Shown: positions 52,217 through 61,448 of the stretch, piece after piece
Position numbering within the stretch: position 1 is the first letter of the stretch
Layout of the letters: each line of letters begins with the position of its first letter
Source: Falsiroseomonas ponticola
GTDB lineage: Bacteria; Pseudomonadota; Alphaproteobacteria; Acetobacterales; Acetobacteraceae
Assembly: GCF_016805305.1 (NCBI RefSeq)
Contig: NZ_JAERQN010000006.1
Location: 248,001-312,000, forward strand
Length of the DNA: 64,000 bases
Direction: 5' to 3'
Notes under the pieces: generated by a model
Seen by the model: only the letters and a program-made list of their open reading frames with translations
Databases searched by the model: none
What the model was told of the DNA's origin: nothing
Made by a program: the position numbers and the translations under genes

Positions 52217-54064
52217 GTGCAGAAGAATATCCCCAGCGAGCGCAGCCACCTGCGCACGCTGATGACCATGGCCCCCTATCTCTGGCCGCCGGGCGAGCCC
52301 GGGCTGCGCGCGCGCGTCGTCATCAGCCTGGCGCTGCTGGTCTTCGCCAAGGCGGCCAATGTGCTGGTCCCCATCGCCTTCGCCCGCGCCGTCGATGCCC
52401 TGGCCCCGCAGGCCGGGGCGGCGGGCACGGTGGCGGCGGTGCCGATCGCGCTGGTGCTGGGCTACGGGCTGATGCGCATCACCAGCAGCGGCTTCAACGA
52501 GTTGCGGGACGCGATCTTCGCCCGCGTCCAGGGCCGCGCCACGCGGCGCATCGCACTCCAGGTCTTCCAGCACCTGCACGCGCTGTCGCTGCGCTTCCAC
52601 CTCGATCGCCAGACCGGCGGCCTGTCCCGCGTGCTGGAACGCGGCACGCGCGGCATGACCTTCGTGCTGGACTTCCTGCTGTTCAACATCATCCCGACGA
52701 TCTTCGAGATCCTGCTGGTCTCCCTGATCCTCTGGGGGATGTTCGACGTGACCTTCACCGTTGTCATCCTGGCCACCGTCGGCGTCTACATCGCCTATAC
52801 GCTGCTGTTCACGGAATGGCGGCTGCGCTTCCGCCGCGCGATGAACGAGACGGACACCGAGGCCAATACCCGGGCCATCGACAGCCTGCTGAACTACGAG
52901 ACGGTCAAGTATTTCGGCAACGAGGCGCATGAGGCCCGGCGCTACGACGGCAGCCTGGAGCGCTACGAAAAGGCCTATGTGCGTTCCGAGGTCAGCCTCA
53001 ACGGCCTCAATTTCGGCCAGCAGGCGATCATCGGGCTCGGCCTGACCATCGTCATGCTGATGGCGGCGGGGCGCGTGGCCGGCGGGGGGATGAGCGTCGG
53101 CGACTTCGTGCTGGTCAACACCTACATGATCCAGCTCTTCCAGCCGCTGAACATCCTGGGTTTCGCCTATCGCGAGATCAAGCAGGGCCTGACGGACATG
53201 GAGGCCATGTTCCGCCTGATGCGGGAGGAGCGTGAGGTCGCCGACAAGCCCGGCGCGCCGCCGCTTGCCGTCACCCAGGGGGAGATCCGCTTCGAGGAGG
53301 TGCGCTTCGGCTACCGGCCCGACCGGCAGATCCTGAAGGGCGTCAGCTTCACCGTGGCCCCGGGCCGGACGCTGGCCATCGTCGGCCCGACCGGCGCCGG
53401 CAAATCCACCATCAGCCGCCTGCTCTTCCGCTTCTACGACGCGACCAGCGGCCGGGTGGTGATCGACGGGCAGGATGTGCGGGACGTGGCGCAGGACAGC
53501 GTCCGCGCCGCCATCGGCGTGGTGCCGCAGGACACGGTGCTGTTCAACGACACCATCCGCTACAACATCGCCTATGGCCGCCCCGGCGCCAGCCAGGCGG
53601 AGGTGGAGGCGGCCGCCCGGCTCGCGCAGGTGCATGATTTCGTCCTCCGCCTGCCCGATGGCTACGACACCAAGGTGGGGGAACGCGGCCTGAAGCTCTC
53701 GGGCGGCGAGAAGCAGCGCGTGGCCATCGCGCGCACCCTGCTGAAGGATCCCCGCCTCCTCATCCTGGATGAGGCGACGAGTGCGCTCGATACGCGGACG
53801 GAGCAGGACATCCAGGCCGCGCTGCGGGATGCCGCGCGCGGGCGCACCACGCTGGTCATCGCCCATCGCCTGTCCACCGTGGTCGATGCGGATGAGATCC
53901 TGGTGCTGCAGGACGGCCAGGTGGCGGAACGCGGGTCCCACGCCCAGCTGATCGCCGCCGATGGCCTCTACGCCGCCATGTGGCGCCGCCAGTCGGAAGC
54001 GGTGGCGGCGGCGGAAGCCGCGGCGGCCGCCCAGGCGGCGGCGGAGCTTGCCGAACCCGCCTGA
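52217..54064 (+). CDS. Atm1/HMT1-type ABC exporter
   Basis: A 615-residue half-transporter with a six-helix membrane domain and an ATPase domain. SLNGLNFGQQAIIGLGLTIV and NYETVKYFGNEAHEARRYDG are hallmarks of the Atm1 group, which exports glutathione-linked sulfur or metal compounds. ATPase motifs are GPTGAGKST, LSGGEKQRVAIARTL and LLILDEATSALD. GTG 52217 follows CCGGAG and gives MQKNIPSERS; the frame from 52160 adds doubtful residues. A Ala-rich tail (about 595-612) ends the protein. Confidence 0.92.
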   Translation: MQKNIPSERSHLRTLMTMAPYLWPPGEPGLRARVVISLALLVFAKAANVLVPIAFARAVDALAPQAGAAGTVAAVPIALVLGYGLMRITSSGFNELRDAIFARVQGRATRRIALQVFQHLHALSLRFHLDRQTGGLSRVLERGTRGMTFVLDFLLFNIIPTIFEILLVSLILWGMFDVTFTVVILATVGVYIAYTLLFTEWRLRFRRAMNETDTEANTRAIDSLLNYETVKYFGNEAHEARRYDGSLERYEKAYVRSEVSLNGLNFGQQAIIGLGLTIVMLMAAGRVAGGGMSVGDFVLVNTYMIQLFQPLNILGFAYREIKQGLTDMEAMFRLMREEREVADKPGAPPLAVTQGEIRFEEVRFGYRPDRQILKGVSFTVAPGRTLAIVGPTGAGKSTISRLLFRFYDATSGRVVIDGQDVRDVAQDSVRAAIGVVPQDTVLFNDTIRYNIAYGRPGASQAEVEAAARLAQVHDFVLRLPDGYDTKVGERGLKLSGGEKQRVAIARTLLKDPRLLILDEATSALDTRTEQDIQAALRDAARGRTTLVIAHRLSTVVDADEILVLQDGQVAERGSHAQLIAADGLYAAMWRRQSEAVAAAEAAAAAQAAAELAEPA

Positions 54065-54142
54065 GCCATCCACCCGCCGGCCCGGGGCTTCCCTCGGGCC
54101 GAGTCCCTGCCTATGTCCCGGATCATTCAAGGAAACCGCCGC

Positions 54143-54415
54143 ATGCAGTTCGACCCCCAGGGCGTGGCCCCGGAAGACCTCAGCCACGCCGGTTCGGTGG
54201 TCGACAAGGCCATCGAATACATGATCGAGCAGGGCATCGCGCCGATCTCCATCGCCTCCGCCCTGCTGGGCGGGGCGCTTGGCATGCTGTCGCGCAGCAT
54301 GGATGACCGGGCGGTGGCGGGCGTGCTGCGCAGCGCGCTGGCCTCGGTGGAGGCGGGGGAGCTGGCGGAGATGCGCCGCGCGGCCGGCACGCCGCCGCAT
54401 GCGGCCAATCTCTAG
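54143..54415 (+). CDS. Conserved small protein of unknown function (90 aa)
   Basis: A 90-residue protein with a very good ribosome binding site (AAGGAAA, about 8 nt before ATG). It contains [20 protein letters not shown], a Gly-rich hydrophobic stretch ([17 protein letters not shown]) and a helical end. Probably soluble or membrane-peripheral. No family recognised. Stands between the exporter and rpmB. Confidence 0.65.
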   Translation: MQFDPQGVAPEDLSHAGSVVDKAIEYMIEQGIAPISIASALLGGALGMLSRSMDDRAVAGVLRSALASVEAGELAEMRRAAGTPPHAANL

Positions 54416-54435
54416 CCGCACCGCCTGACTCAGTC

Positions 54436-54464
54436 TTGACGCCGCGGGGCCTATCCGCGATATG
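54436..54464 (+). promoter_or_regulatory. Probable rpmB promoter
   Basis: TTGACG (54436-54441), a 17-nt spacer and GATATG (54459-54464), about 90 nt before the rpmB start. The -35 is close to consensus; the -10 matches three of six bases. Confidence 0.45.
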
Positions 54465-54549
54465 GCCCCCTCTCCGGACCACTCCGCGTGCGGCAGCCTG
54501 GCCACTCCGTCCCAGGCCCCCGCGCGCGCGCTTTCTCGGGATACATGTC

Positions 54550-54849
54550 ATGGCCCGCCGCTGCGGAATCACCGGCAAGGGCGTGCTGACGGGCAACAAC
54601 GTCAGCCACGCCAACAACAAGACCCGGCGCCGCTTCCTGCCGAACCTGCAGGAAACGTCGTTCTTCTCCGACATCCTCGGCACGCCGGTGCGCATGCGCC
54701 TGTCCGTGAACGGGATCCGGACCGTGGAGCATAATGGCGGCTTCGACGCCTTCCTGCTCAACACGCCGAACCGCGACCTGCCGGTCGAGGCCCAGGTGCT
54801 GAAGCGCCGCCTGGCCCGCGCCCAGGCGAAGAAGACCGCCGCCGCCTGA
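54550..54849 (+). CDS. rpmB: 50S ribosomal protein L28
   Basis: A 99-residue ribosomal protein beginning [20 protein letters not shown], followed by [13 protein letters not shown], the standard L28 start, and [16 protein letters not shown] 54550 is the family start; the open frame to 54436 runs through the promoter. Single gene, followed by a strong hairpin. Confidence 0.97.
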   Translation: MARRCGITGKGVLTGNNVSHANNKTRRRFLPNLQETSFFSDILGTPVRMRLSVNGIRTVEHNGGFDAFLLNTPNRDLPVEAQVLKRRLARAQAKKTAAA

Positions 54850-54857
54850 GCGGGGAT

Positions 54858-54879
54858 GGCGCGGCCCCCGGGCCGCGCC
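54858..54879 (+). terminator. rpmB terminator
   Basis: GGCGCGGCC and GGCCGCGCC form a 9-bp stem with a CCCG loop, 8 nt after the rpmB stop, followed by CTTTAA. Confidence 0.7.
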
Positions 54880-54956
54880 CTTTAAGGCCTGTACGGCGCC
54901 CTTGACGGCGCCGCGACGGCCGCGGGACTGGTTCGCCGCGGGCGTGATCACGAAAG

Positions 54957-54979
54957 CGTCAAGTCACTTTGACGTTTTT
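54957..54979 (+). promoter_or_regulatory. Inverted repeat with T-tract before the pseudokinase gene
   Basis: CGTCAA-GTCACT-TTGACG followed by TTTTT. It looks like a small intrinsic terminator but lies about 100 nt beyond the rpmB hairpin; alternatively TTGACG is part of a promoter for the downstream gene and the repeat its operator. Confidence 0.4.
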
Positions 54980-55053
54980 ACATGACATGCCCCGGTCACA
55001 GGCTTCCAACGTTTACCGTTTGGAAACCGATACAGGCCCACTGTCGCCGGGCG

Positions 55054-55839
55054 ATGACGCCCGAGTCCCTCCTTCCGATCGTCCTTCTGCTGGTCGCCGC
55101 GGCGATTGCCGCGGCCCTGCGGGTTCGGTCCATCCTGATCGACGCGCGAAACCGCGTCGCGGCCTCCGAACGGCTGGCCGCCGCGCGGGGCCGTTGCCTC
55201 TCCCTCGCCGCGCAGGAACTGCGCGGGCCCGGCCTCGCGCTGATGGCCCAGGCGGCGCAGATGGTCCCCGGCCCGCGGCGGGAGGGGGAGGAGACCCCCC
55301 TGGAAGGCGTCGCCCAGCAGCTGCTGCGCCTGGCCGATGACCTGGCCGATTTCGCCACCGAACCCTCCCCCCGCACGCTGCATGAGGCGCCGGCCCTGCT
55401 CGGCCCCGTGGTGGATGCGGCGATCGCCGCCGTGGCGGCGCAGATCCGCCCCGGCCGCCGCCACTGGCAGATCGACCCCGGCCTGCGCAGCCTGACGGTG
55501 AAGGCGGATCGCCGCGCGCTGGAAGGCGCGCTCGCCGCCCTGCTGCGCCGCGCCGCCCGCCATTCGCGGGATGGGGATGTGGTGGCGCTGCGCCATGTGC
55601 TGGGCGCGGAAACCGTCGCCATCGTCATCGAGGATGAGGGCGATGGCCTGCCGGCGCATGACATGGTGATGGACGCCGCCGGGCCCCTCGCCGGCACGCG
55701 GGGGCTGGACCTCGGCCTGACCCTGGCGCGGTCGCTGGCCGCGGCGCATGGTGGCGACATCCGGCTGGAAAGCGCGCCGGGCATCGGCGCCCGCGCCTGG
55801 CTCACCCTGCCGCGCGAACGCCTGCTGGAAGTCGCCTGA
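55054..55839 (+). CDS. Histidine kinase-like protein lacking the phospho-histidine
   Basis: A 261-residue protein with one membrane helix (LLPIVLLLVAAAIAAALRV, about 6-24) and a kinase-like core. The H-box reads LAAQELRGPG: the His normally before ELRxP is Gln54. The ATP-binding lid regions remain (IEDEGDGLPAHD with DxGxG; TRGLDLGLTLARSLAAAHGG) but the N-box Asn is also lost (ALAALLRRAARHS, Arg166). It therefore cannot autophosphorylate in the usual way and may be a regulatory pseudokinase. Start at ATG 55054; the frame from 54982 passes through regulatory sequence. Its stop abuts the stop of the next gene. Confidence 0.7.
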   Translation: MTPESLLPIVLLLVAAAIAAALRVRSILIDARNRVAASERLAAARGRCLSLAAQELRGPGLALMAQAAQMVPGPRREGEETPLEGVAQQLLRLADDLADFATEPSPRTLHEAPALLGPVVDAAIAAVAAQIRPGRRHWQIDPGLRSLTVKADRRALEGALAALLRRAARHSRDGDVVALRHVLGAETVAIVIEDEGDGLPAHDMVMDAAGPLAGTRGLDLGLTLARSLAAAHGGDIRLESAPGIGARAWLTLPRERLLEVA

Positions 55840-56796
55840 TCAGGCCAGGAGTTCGAAGACCAGCAGCAGCGTCCGCTGCAGCCGGTTCTCATTGTCGTCG
55901 GAGATGATGGCCAGCAGCGTCCGGCCATCCCGCCGCAGCACCGCCAGCCCCTCGTAATTGTCGCTGGGCAGGGGGGAGGCCAGGCGCAGCAACTCCTCCC
56001 CCTGCAGCACCGCGCCGATGGCGGGATCCGCCAGCATCGCGGCCGGCACCCGGGCCAGCCGCCCGCTGAAGCCGCCGAAGATGGAGAAGCTGCGTTCCAG
56101 CACCAGCAGCGCGCCATCCGGCAGCGCCGCGGCATCCACCGGCAGCAGCCCGGCGCCGGGGCGATAGGCGATGGGCCGCCAGGCGCCCGGGCGGCCGATC
56201 CAGGCCGCGGTGATGCCGGGGTCGAGCCCCGGCGGGAATTCCTCCGCGATCGCGACCAGCCGGCCATCCGGCAGCACCGCCAGCGATTCGAGCCCCGCAT
56301 TGGCCGGCGCCAGCTCCAGCCGCGGCGGCGCCTCCACATAGGTGCCGGGGGAGGTGAGGGTGCGATAGGCGCGGATGCGGTGCCAGCGTTCGAACCCCAC
56401 CAGCCAGCTGCCATCCGGCAGGCGGGCCAGCGACTCCGCATCCCCGGCATGGCCGCGTTCCAGCGGCCGGCCGGCGCCGTCGCGCAGCGGCCCCGTGCGG
56501 ATCAGGCTCAGCGCCGTCGGCCGCAGGCCCGCATCCAAGGCCAGGCGCATCTCCGCGAAGCGGCCGAGGTCCGACACCGCGGTCAGGGTCAGGTCCTCGG
56601 CCAGATGCAGGGCCGAGAGCCCGCCGAAGCCCAGCACCCTGGTGTCGATCTCGAGCCCGCCCAGCAGGCGCAGCGGCCCGCCCGACGGCCAGGCGGGCAG
56701 GTCCAGCGGCCGGCTGAGCGCCCCGGCCTCCGCCCCCGGCATGCAGCCGGAGAGCAGCGCCGCCGCGGCGGTCAGCAGGCCGCGGCGGGTGGCCAT
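55840..56796 (-). CDS. Phytase-like esterase lipoprotein
   Basis: A 318-residue exported protein of the esterase-like/phytase family. The signal ends in a lipobox (ALLSGCMPG), so it is probably lipid-anchored. LGFGGLSALHLAEDLTLTAV, GHAGDAESLARLPDGSWLVG, FERWHRI and SDNYEGLAVL are the typical propeller-like repeats with calcium-type acidic residues. Its substrate is unknown. It precedes nothing in common; cobT lies 8 nt upstream on the same strand and may be cotranscribed. Confidence 0.85.
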   Translation of the reverse strand: MATRRGLLTAAAALLSGCMPGAEAGALSRPLDLPAWPSGGPLRLLGGLEIDTRVLGFGGLSALHLAEDLTLTAVSDLGRFAEMRLALDAGLRPTALSLIRTGPLRDGAGRPLERGHAGDAESLARLPDGSWLVGFERWHRIRAYRTLTSPGTYVEAPPRLELAPANAGLESLAVLPDGRLVAIAEEFPPGLDPGITAAWIGRPGAWRPIAYRPGAGLLPVDAAALPDGALLVLERSFSIFGGFSGRLARVPAAMLADPAIGAVLQGEELLRLASPLPSDNYEGLAVLRRDGRTLLAIISDDNENRLQRTLLLVFELLA

Positions 56797-56804
56797 CGCT
56801 GGGG

Positions 56805-58673
56805 TCAGGCCACCAGCGCGGAACGCTCCGACGCCGCCCGCTGCCAGGCCATGGCCGCATCCTCGTCGAAGAGCTCGGCGAGCTTCTTCATCATGGTGCC
56901 GCCCAGCTCCTCGGCATCCACGATGGTCACGGCGCGGCGGTAGTAGCGCGTCACGTCATGGCCGATGCCGATGGCGATCAGCTCCACCGCCTCGCGCCCC
57001 TCGATCTCCCCGATCACCTTGCGCAGGTGGCGTTCCAGGTAGTTGCCGGGGTTCACCGACAGCGTGCTGTCATCGACCGGCGCACCGTCCGAGATCACCA
57101 TCAGGATGCGGCGGTGTTCGCTGCGCTGGAGGAGCCGCTTGTAGGCCCATTCCAGCGCCTCGCCGTCGATGTTCTCCTTCAGCAGCCCCTCGCGCAGCAT
57201 CAGGCCGAGATTCTTGCGCGCGCGGCGCCAGGGGGCATCGGCCGCCTTGTAGACGACGTGGCGAAGGTCGTTCAGGCGGCCCGGATTGCGCGGCTTGCCT
57301 TCCTGCACCCAGCGTTCGCGGCTCTGCCCGCCCTTCCAGGCGCGGGTGGTGAAGCCCAGGATCTCGGTCTTCACCGCGCAGCGTTCCAGCGTGCGCGCCA
57401 GGATGTCGCAGCACATGGCGGCAACCGTGATCGGCCGGCCGCGCATGGAGCCGGAATTGTCGATCAGCAGCGTCACGACCGTGTCGCGGAAATCGGCCTC
57501 GCGCTCCCGCTTGTAGGACAGCGAGAGCATCGGGTTCACCACCACGCGCGCGAGGCGCGCGACGTCCAGGATCCCCTCCTCCAGGTCGAATTCCCAGGCG
57601 CGCTGCTGCTGCGCCATCAGCCGGCGCTGCAGCCGGTTCGCGAGCTTGGAGACGACGCCCTGGAGGTGGGAGAGCTGCTGGTCGAGCTGCTGGCGGAGCC
57701 TGGCGAGTTCCTCCGCATCGCAGAGGTCCTCGGCGTCCACCACCTCGTCGAAGCTGCGGTTGTAGGCGCGGTAGGCGGAGGCGTCGTCGGTCTGCACGAC
57801 CTCCTTCCGCTGCTGCGGGCCGCCCGGGCGGTCATCGCCCTCGGCGGCGGCGCCTTCCTCCTCGCCCTCCTCGGTCTCATCCTCGGCGGCGTCGCCCTGC
57901 ATGGTCTCGGGCTGGGCGCCGAGCATGCTTTCCGTGTCCTGGGCCTGGGCCTCGCCCTCCCCGGACTGGTCCTGCTGGGAGGAGGTCTCGCCGCCCTCCC
58001 CTTCCTCCTCATCCTGCTCGGCCTCGGCCTCGACCTCGGCCTCCGCCAGGTCGAGCGCGGCGAGCAGCTTGCGGGCGGCCTTGCCGAAGGCGTCCTGGTT
58101 GCCCTGGGCGGCCGCCATTTCGGCGAGCGCGGCCTCGCCCTTCTCGCCCACGGAATCACGCCACAGGTCGAGCACGCGGCGCGCCGCGGCGGGGACGGGT
58201 TCGCCGGAGAGGCGTTCGCGCGCCAGCAGGCCCAGCGCCGCGGGCAGCGGCAGCTGGTCCTTCCGCGTCATGCGGTCATAGCCCTCGGCCTCGCATTGCT
58301 CGGCCAGGCGGGCGCGGAGATTGGCGGCGACGCCGGCCATGTGCTGGCTGCCCACGACCTCGACGCGGACATCCTCGAGCGCGTCGAAGACCTCCCGCGC
58401 CTCACGCCGCTGGGGCACGCGGGCGTTGTGCACGCCCTCGTCATGGTGGCGGAGCTTGAGGGCGATGGCATCCGCGGCGCCGCGGAGCTTCGCCATCTCG
58501 CTGGGCGGCAGGGCGCGCGTGGGCAGCGGCAGGCGGGCGCGCTTGCCGGCGAGGCCCGAGGGGCCGGGCTGGTAGGCGACCTGCACTTCCGGCACCTGCG
58601 CGATGGCGCGCAGCACCCCGGCGGTGGCCCGCTTGAACTCCTCCTGCCGGGTCTGGTCCTTGGTGTTCGCCAT
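56805..58673 (-). CDS. cobT: Cobaltochelatase subunit CobT
   Basis: A 622-residue subunit of the aerobic cobalt-inserting chelatase for B12 synthesis. The N-terminal half is helical; the middle (about 215-300) is strongly acidic (Glu/Gln-rich); the C-terminal von Willebrand A domain has the [18 protein letters not shown] and a [10 protein letters not shown] motif. ATG 58673 follows GGAG; the longer frame adds seven residues. It works with CobS and CobN. Runs with cobS and dnaJ, as in many alphaproteobacteria. Confidence 0.94.
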   Translation of the reverse strand: MANTKDQTRQEEFKRATAGVLRAIAQVPEVQVAYQPGPSGLAGKRARLPLPTRALPPSEMAKLRGAADAIALKLRHHDEGVHNARVPQRREAREVFDALEDVRVEVVGSQHMAGVAANLRARLAEQCEAEGYDRMTRKDQLPLPAALGLLARERLSGEPVPAAARRVLDLWRDSVGEKGEAALAEMAAAQGNQDAFGKAARKLLAALDLAEAEVEAEAEQDEEEGEGGETSSQQDQSGEGEAQAQDTESMLGAQPETMQGDAAEDETEEGEEEGAAAEGDDRPGGPQQRKEVVQTDDASAYRAYNRSFDEVVDAEDLCDAEELARLRQQLDQQLSHLQGVVSKLANRLQRRLMAQQQRAWEFDLEEGILDVARLARVVVNPMLSLSYKREREADFRDTVVTLLIDNSGSMRGRPITVAAMCCDILARTLERCAVKTEILGFTTRAWKGGQSRERWVQEGKPRNPGRLNDLRHVVYKAADAPWRRARKNLGLMLREGLLKENIDGEALEWAYKRLLQRSEHRRILMVISDGAPVDDSTLSVNPGNYLERHLRKVIGEIEGREAVELIAIGIGHDVTRYYRRAVTIVDAEELGGTMMKKLAELFDEDAAMAWQRAASERSALVA

Positions 58674-58734
58674 GGGGCTCCGCTCCGCCGTCAACGATCA
58701 GCCGGCCCGGGGCGCAGGCCCCGGGCCGTCAGCC

Positions 58735-59766
58735 TCACCCCGCCTTGCGGAGCAGGCTGCCGCTCGGCAGTTCCTCGTTGAAGCAGCGCTGGTAGTACTC
58801 GGCCACCGTGCCGCGCTCCGCCTCGTCGCATTTGTTGAGGAAGCTGAGGCGGAAGGCGAAGCCGACATCGCCGAAGATCCTGGCATTCTCGGCCCAGGTG
58901 ATGACGGTGCGCGGCGACATGACGGTGCTGATGTCGCCGGCGATGAAGCCCGCGCGCGTCAGGTCCGCCAGCGCCACCATGGCTTCCGTCTGGCGGCGGG
59001 CCTTGGCGTCCTTCTCGTCCAGGCCGAGCTTGGCCATGACGATCTGCGTCTCCTGCGCATGCGGCAGGTAGTTCAGCGTCGCGACGATGTTCCAGCGGTC
59101 CATCTGGCCCTGGTTGATCTGCTGCGTGCCGTGATAGAGGCCCGTCGTGTCGCCGAGGCCGACGGTGTTGGCCGTGGCGAAGAGGCGGAAGCCGCGATGC
59201 GGGCGGATGACCTTGTTCTGGTCGAGCAGCGTGAGCTTGCCCTCCACCTCCAGCACGCGCTGGATCACGAACATCACGTCCGGCCGGCCGGCATCGTATT
59301 CGTCGAAGACCAGCGCGCAGGGGTGCTGCAGCGCCCAGGGCAGGATGCCTTCGCGGAATTCCGTGATCTGCTTGCCGTCCTGCAGCACGATCGCGTCCTT
59401 GCCGATCAGGTCGATGCGGCTGATGTGGCTGTCGAGGTTCACGCGGATGCAGGGCCAGTTCAGCCGCGCCGCCACCTGCTCGATATGCGTGGACTTGCCG
59501 GTGCCGTGGTAGCCCTGGACCATGACGCGCCGGTTGTGCGCGAAGCCGGCCAGGATCGCGAGCGTCGTCTCCCGGTCGAAGCGGTAGGAGGTATCGACCT
59601 CCGGCACATGTTCGGTGCGGAGCGAGAAGGCGGGGACCGTCAGGTCGCTGTCGATGCCGAAGACCTCGCGCACATTGACGCTGGTGTCAGGCATGTCGAT
59701 GGCGGCGGTGGGGCGGCTCTCGGTAGGGGTGGCGACCTTGGTCATTTCCTGGTCCGGCTGTGGCAT
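58735..59766 (-). CDS. cobS: Cobaltochelatase subunit CobS
   Basis: A 343-residue AAA+ ATPase. Walker [18 protein letters not shown], Walker [15 protein letters not shown] and the sensor-1 region [14 protein letters not shown] are clear. The N-terminal [16 protein letters not shown] is a CobS signature. It powers metal insertion by CobN with CobT. About 60 nt upstream of cobT on the same strand, so probably one operon. Confidence 0.96.
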   Translation of the reverse strand: MPQPDQEMTKVATPTESRPTAAIDMPDTSVNVREVFGIDSDLTVPAFSLRTEHVPEVDTSYRFDRETTLAILAGFAHNRRVMVQGYHGTGKSTHIEQVAARLNWPCIRVNLDSHISRIDLIGKDAIVLQDGKQITEFREGILPWALQHPCALVFDEYDAGRPDVMFVIQRVLEVEGKLTLLDQNKVIRPHRGFRLFATANTVGLGDTTGLYHGTQQINQGQMDRWNIVATLNYLPHAQETQIVMAKLGLDEKDAKARRQTEAMVALADLTRAGFIAGDISTVMSPRTVITWAENARIFGDVGFAFRLSFLNKCDEAERGTVAEYYQRCFNEELPSGSLLRKAG

Positions 59767-59806
59767 CGGGTTGATCCTAGGGCGATGGCGGCGGCGCGGC
59801 TACCCG

Positions 59807-60418
59807 TCAACCCGCCTTGGGGGTGGCGGGGGCGGCGCGGCCCGGCAGGGCGCGGCGCAGCAGGCTGTAGGCGCGGCTGATGTCCTTCAGCCGTTCCTCC
59901 CCCTGCCGGTCGCCGCCATTGGCGTCGGGATGGTAGCGCTTGGCGAGTTCCTTGTAGCGCGCGCGCAGGCTGACCGCGTCGATGGGCCAGGTCAGGCCGA
60001 GAACGTCGAGCGCGGCACGCAGTTCGGGCGGCGGCTCATCCGGCCGCGGCGCCCGGTTCCGCCGCTGCGCGTGCAGTGGCGTGTCCTTCAGCATCCCGAG
60101 CGGGTCGCGGAACATCTCCGGATGGTCGAAGGGATTGGCGCCGCCGAGGCGGCCGAGCGGCCAGGTCGGGCGCTGCCAGCCGGCATCGGCGCGGATGTTG
60201 GCCTCGATCTCCCCGGGCGCCATGCCTTTGTAGTAGTCCCAGGCGCGATTGTATTCGCGCACATGCTCCAGGCAGAACCAGCGGTATTCGTTCAGCGCGT
60301 TGCGGGCCCGGGGCGCGCGGAATCCGCCGGGTTCCGGGCAGCCCGGCGACTCGCAGGGCCGCACGGGCGTTTCCGGTTCCGCCGTTGCCAACCCGATGCG
60401 GTCGCCTCGTCGCGCCAT
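59807..60418 (-). CDS. J-domain protein upstream of cobS
   Basis: A 203-residue DnaJ-family protein with an alphaproteobacterial layout: a C-terminal J domain (about 135-195) with RYKELAKRYHPDANGGDRQG (the HPD motif) and an N-terminal domain (CESPGCPEPGGFRAPRARN, YRWFCLEHVREYNRAWDYY). This type sits next to bolA and cobS in the class and probably assists DnaK in assembly of the chelatase or Fe-S enzymes. Divergent from bolA. Confidence 0.9.
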   Translation of the reverse strand: MARRGDRIGLATAEPETPVRPCESPGCPEPGGFRAPRARNALNEYRWFCLEHVREYNRAWDYYKGMAPGEIEANIRADAGWQRPTWPLGRLGGANPFDHPEMFRDPLGMLKDTPLHAQRRNRAPRPDEPPPELRAALDVLGLTWPIDAVSLRARYKELAKRYHPDANGGDRQGEERLKDISRAYSLLRRALPGRAAPATPKAG

Positions 60419-60506
60419 GCGGGTCTTATGGTCGCCGCATCCCGGTCACGCAAGGCAACCCGGACATGCCTTGCGCGGGGCTTCCGCCGGCGGCAGGAAG
60501 CCCCAC

Positions 60507-60803
60507 ATGCAAGCCATGAACCCGCCGAACCGCGCCGCCCGCATCGAGGCCGCGATCCAGGGCGCCTTCGCCCCCGACGCCATCACCGTGCAGGACGACA
60601 GCGCGCTGCATGCCGGCCATGCCGGGGCGCGCCCGGGCGGGGAGACGCACTACACGCTGCGCATCGTGGCATCCGCCTTCGCCGGCCAGAACCGCGTCGC
60701 GCGGTCCCGCGCGGTGCATGAGGCGCTGGCGGCGGAATTTGCCACCGGGCTGCACGCGCTCTCGCTGAAGCTGCTGACGCCGGAGGAAGCGGCGAAGGGG
60801 TAG
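60507..60803 (+). CDS. bolA: BolA-family protein
   Basis: A 98-residue BolA. AARIEAAIQGAFAPDAITVQ, DDSALHAGHAGARPGGETHY, and AFAGQNRVARSRAVHEALA make the fold; the His residues near HAGH are those used with monothiol glutaredoxins to hold a 2Fe-2S cluster. ATG 60507 follows AGGAAG; ATG 60516 is possible. Divergent from the J-domain gene. Confidence 0.95.
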   Translation: MQAMNPPNRAARIEAAIQGAFAPDAITVQDDSALHAGHAGARPGGETHYTLRIVASAFAGQNRVARSRAVHEALAAEFATGLHALSLKLLTPEEAAKG

Positions 60804-60804
60804 G

Positions 60805-61383
60805 CTACTCCTCCAGCGCCTGCCGGTGGCGCGCCACCACCGGGCTGTCCGGCGCATAGGCGAGGCAGGAGCCGATCGGCAGCTTGCGGGAGGAAGGCGG
60901 CACGGGCTGCCCCGCCGCCTTCGCCCGTTCCGCCGCCTCCCTCTCCCGCCGCCATTTCAACGGGCCGATGGTCTGGAAGGCGACGGTCGCCATCTGGGCC
61001 AGCACCTCCCGCAGATGGGTGCAGCCGAGGCTGCCGCCCACCCTCTCCTTCACCGCCCTGTTGAAGCCCAGGCCGATCGAAACCCCGGCCAATGCGGAAA
61101 AATTCGGCGCGGCGCCGGGGCAGACGGCATAGGGGGCGAAGTCGGTGGAGGCCTCGCAGGACCGGATCACCATGTCCTCCCCCACCACCAGGCGCAGCCA
61201 CATGCCGTGCAGCGGCTCCCCCACCGGGATGGCGCCGCGGTCCATGTTCTCGAAGGCGTAGGTCTTGGTGTCCACCAGATGCGCCTCGATGTCGTAGAGG
61301 CCGTCGGCGCGCTGGAAACCCTGCATCTCGATCGTCCGGGTATGGATCAGGCGGCGATCGGTCTCGGGCTCGGATAGCGGCAT
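60805..61383 (-). CDS. DUF2889 family protein
   Basis: A 192-residue protein of unknown function matching the DUF2889 pattern: LIHTRTIEMQGFQRADGLYD, IEAHLVDTKTYAFEN, CEASTDFAPYAVCPGAAPNF and GGSLGCTHLREVLAQMATVA with the conserved Cys-Thr-His. It lies 1 nt from the bolA stop and reads toward it. The family is often beside isoprenoid or aromatic catabolic genes, but no partner is clear here. Confidence 0.85.
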   Translation of the reverse strand: MPLSEPETDRRLIHTRTIEMQGFQRADGLYDIEAHLVDTKTYAFENMDRGAIPVGEPLHGMWLRLVVGEDMVIRSCEASTDFAPYAVCPGAAPNFSALAGVSIGLGFNRAVKERVGGSLGCTHLREVLAQMATVAFQTIGPLKWRREREAAERAKAAGQPVPPSSRKLPIGSCLAYAPDSPVVARHRQALEE

Positions 61384-61448
61384 GGGGGGTTCCCGGGGGG
61401 CTATGGTGCAGTGCGGGAAAGCCTAGCCCCCCAAGCGCGGGGTGTCGC

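Noticed and set aside
51224..54505. A 1093-codon minus-strand frame
   Set aside because: Only the last 287 codons are a real Nudix gene; the rest is antisense to the Atm1-like exporter and has shadow composition.
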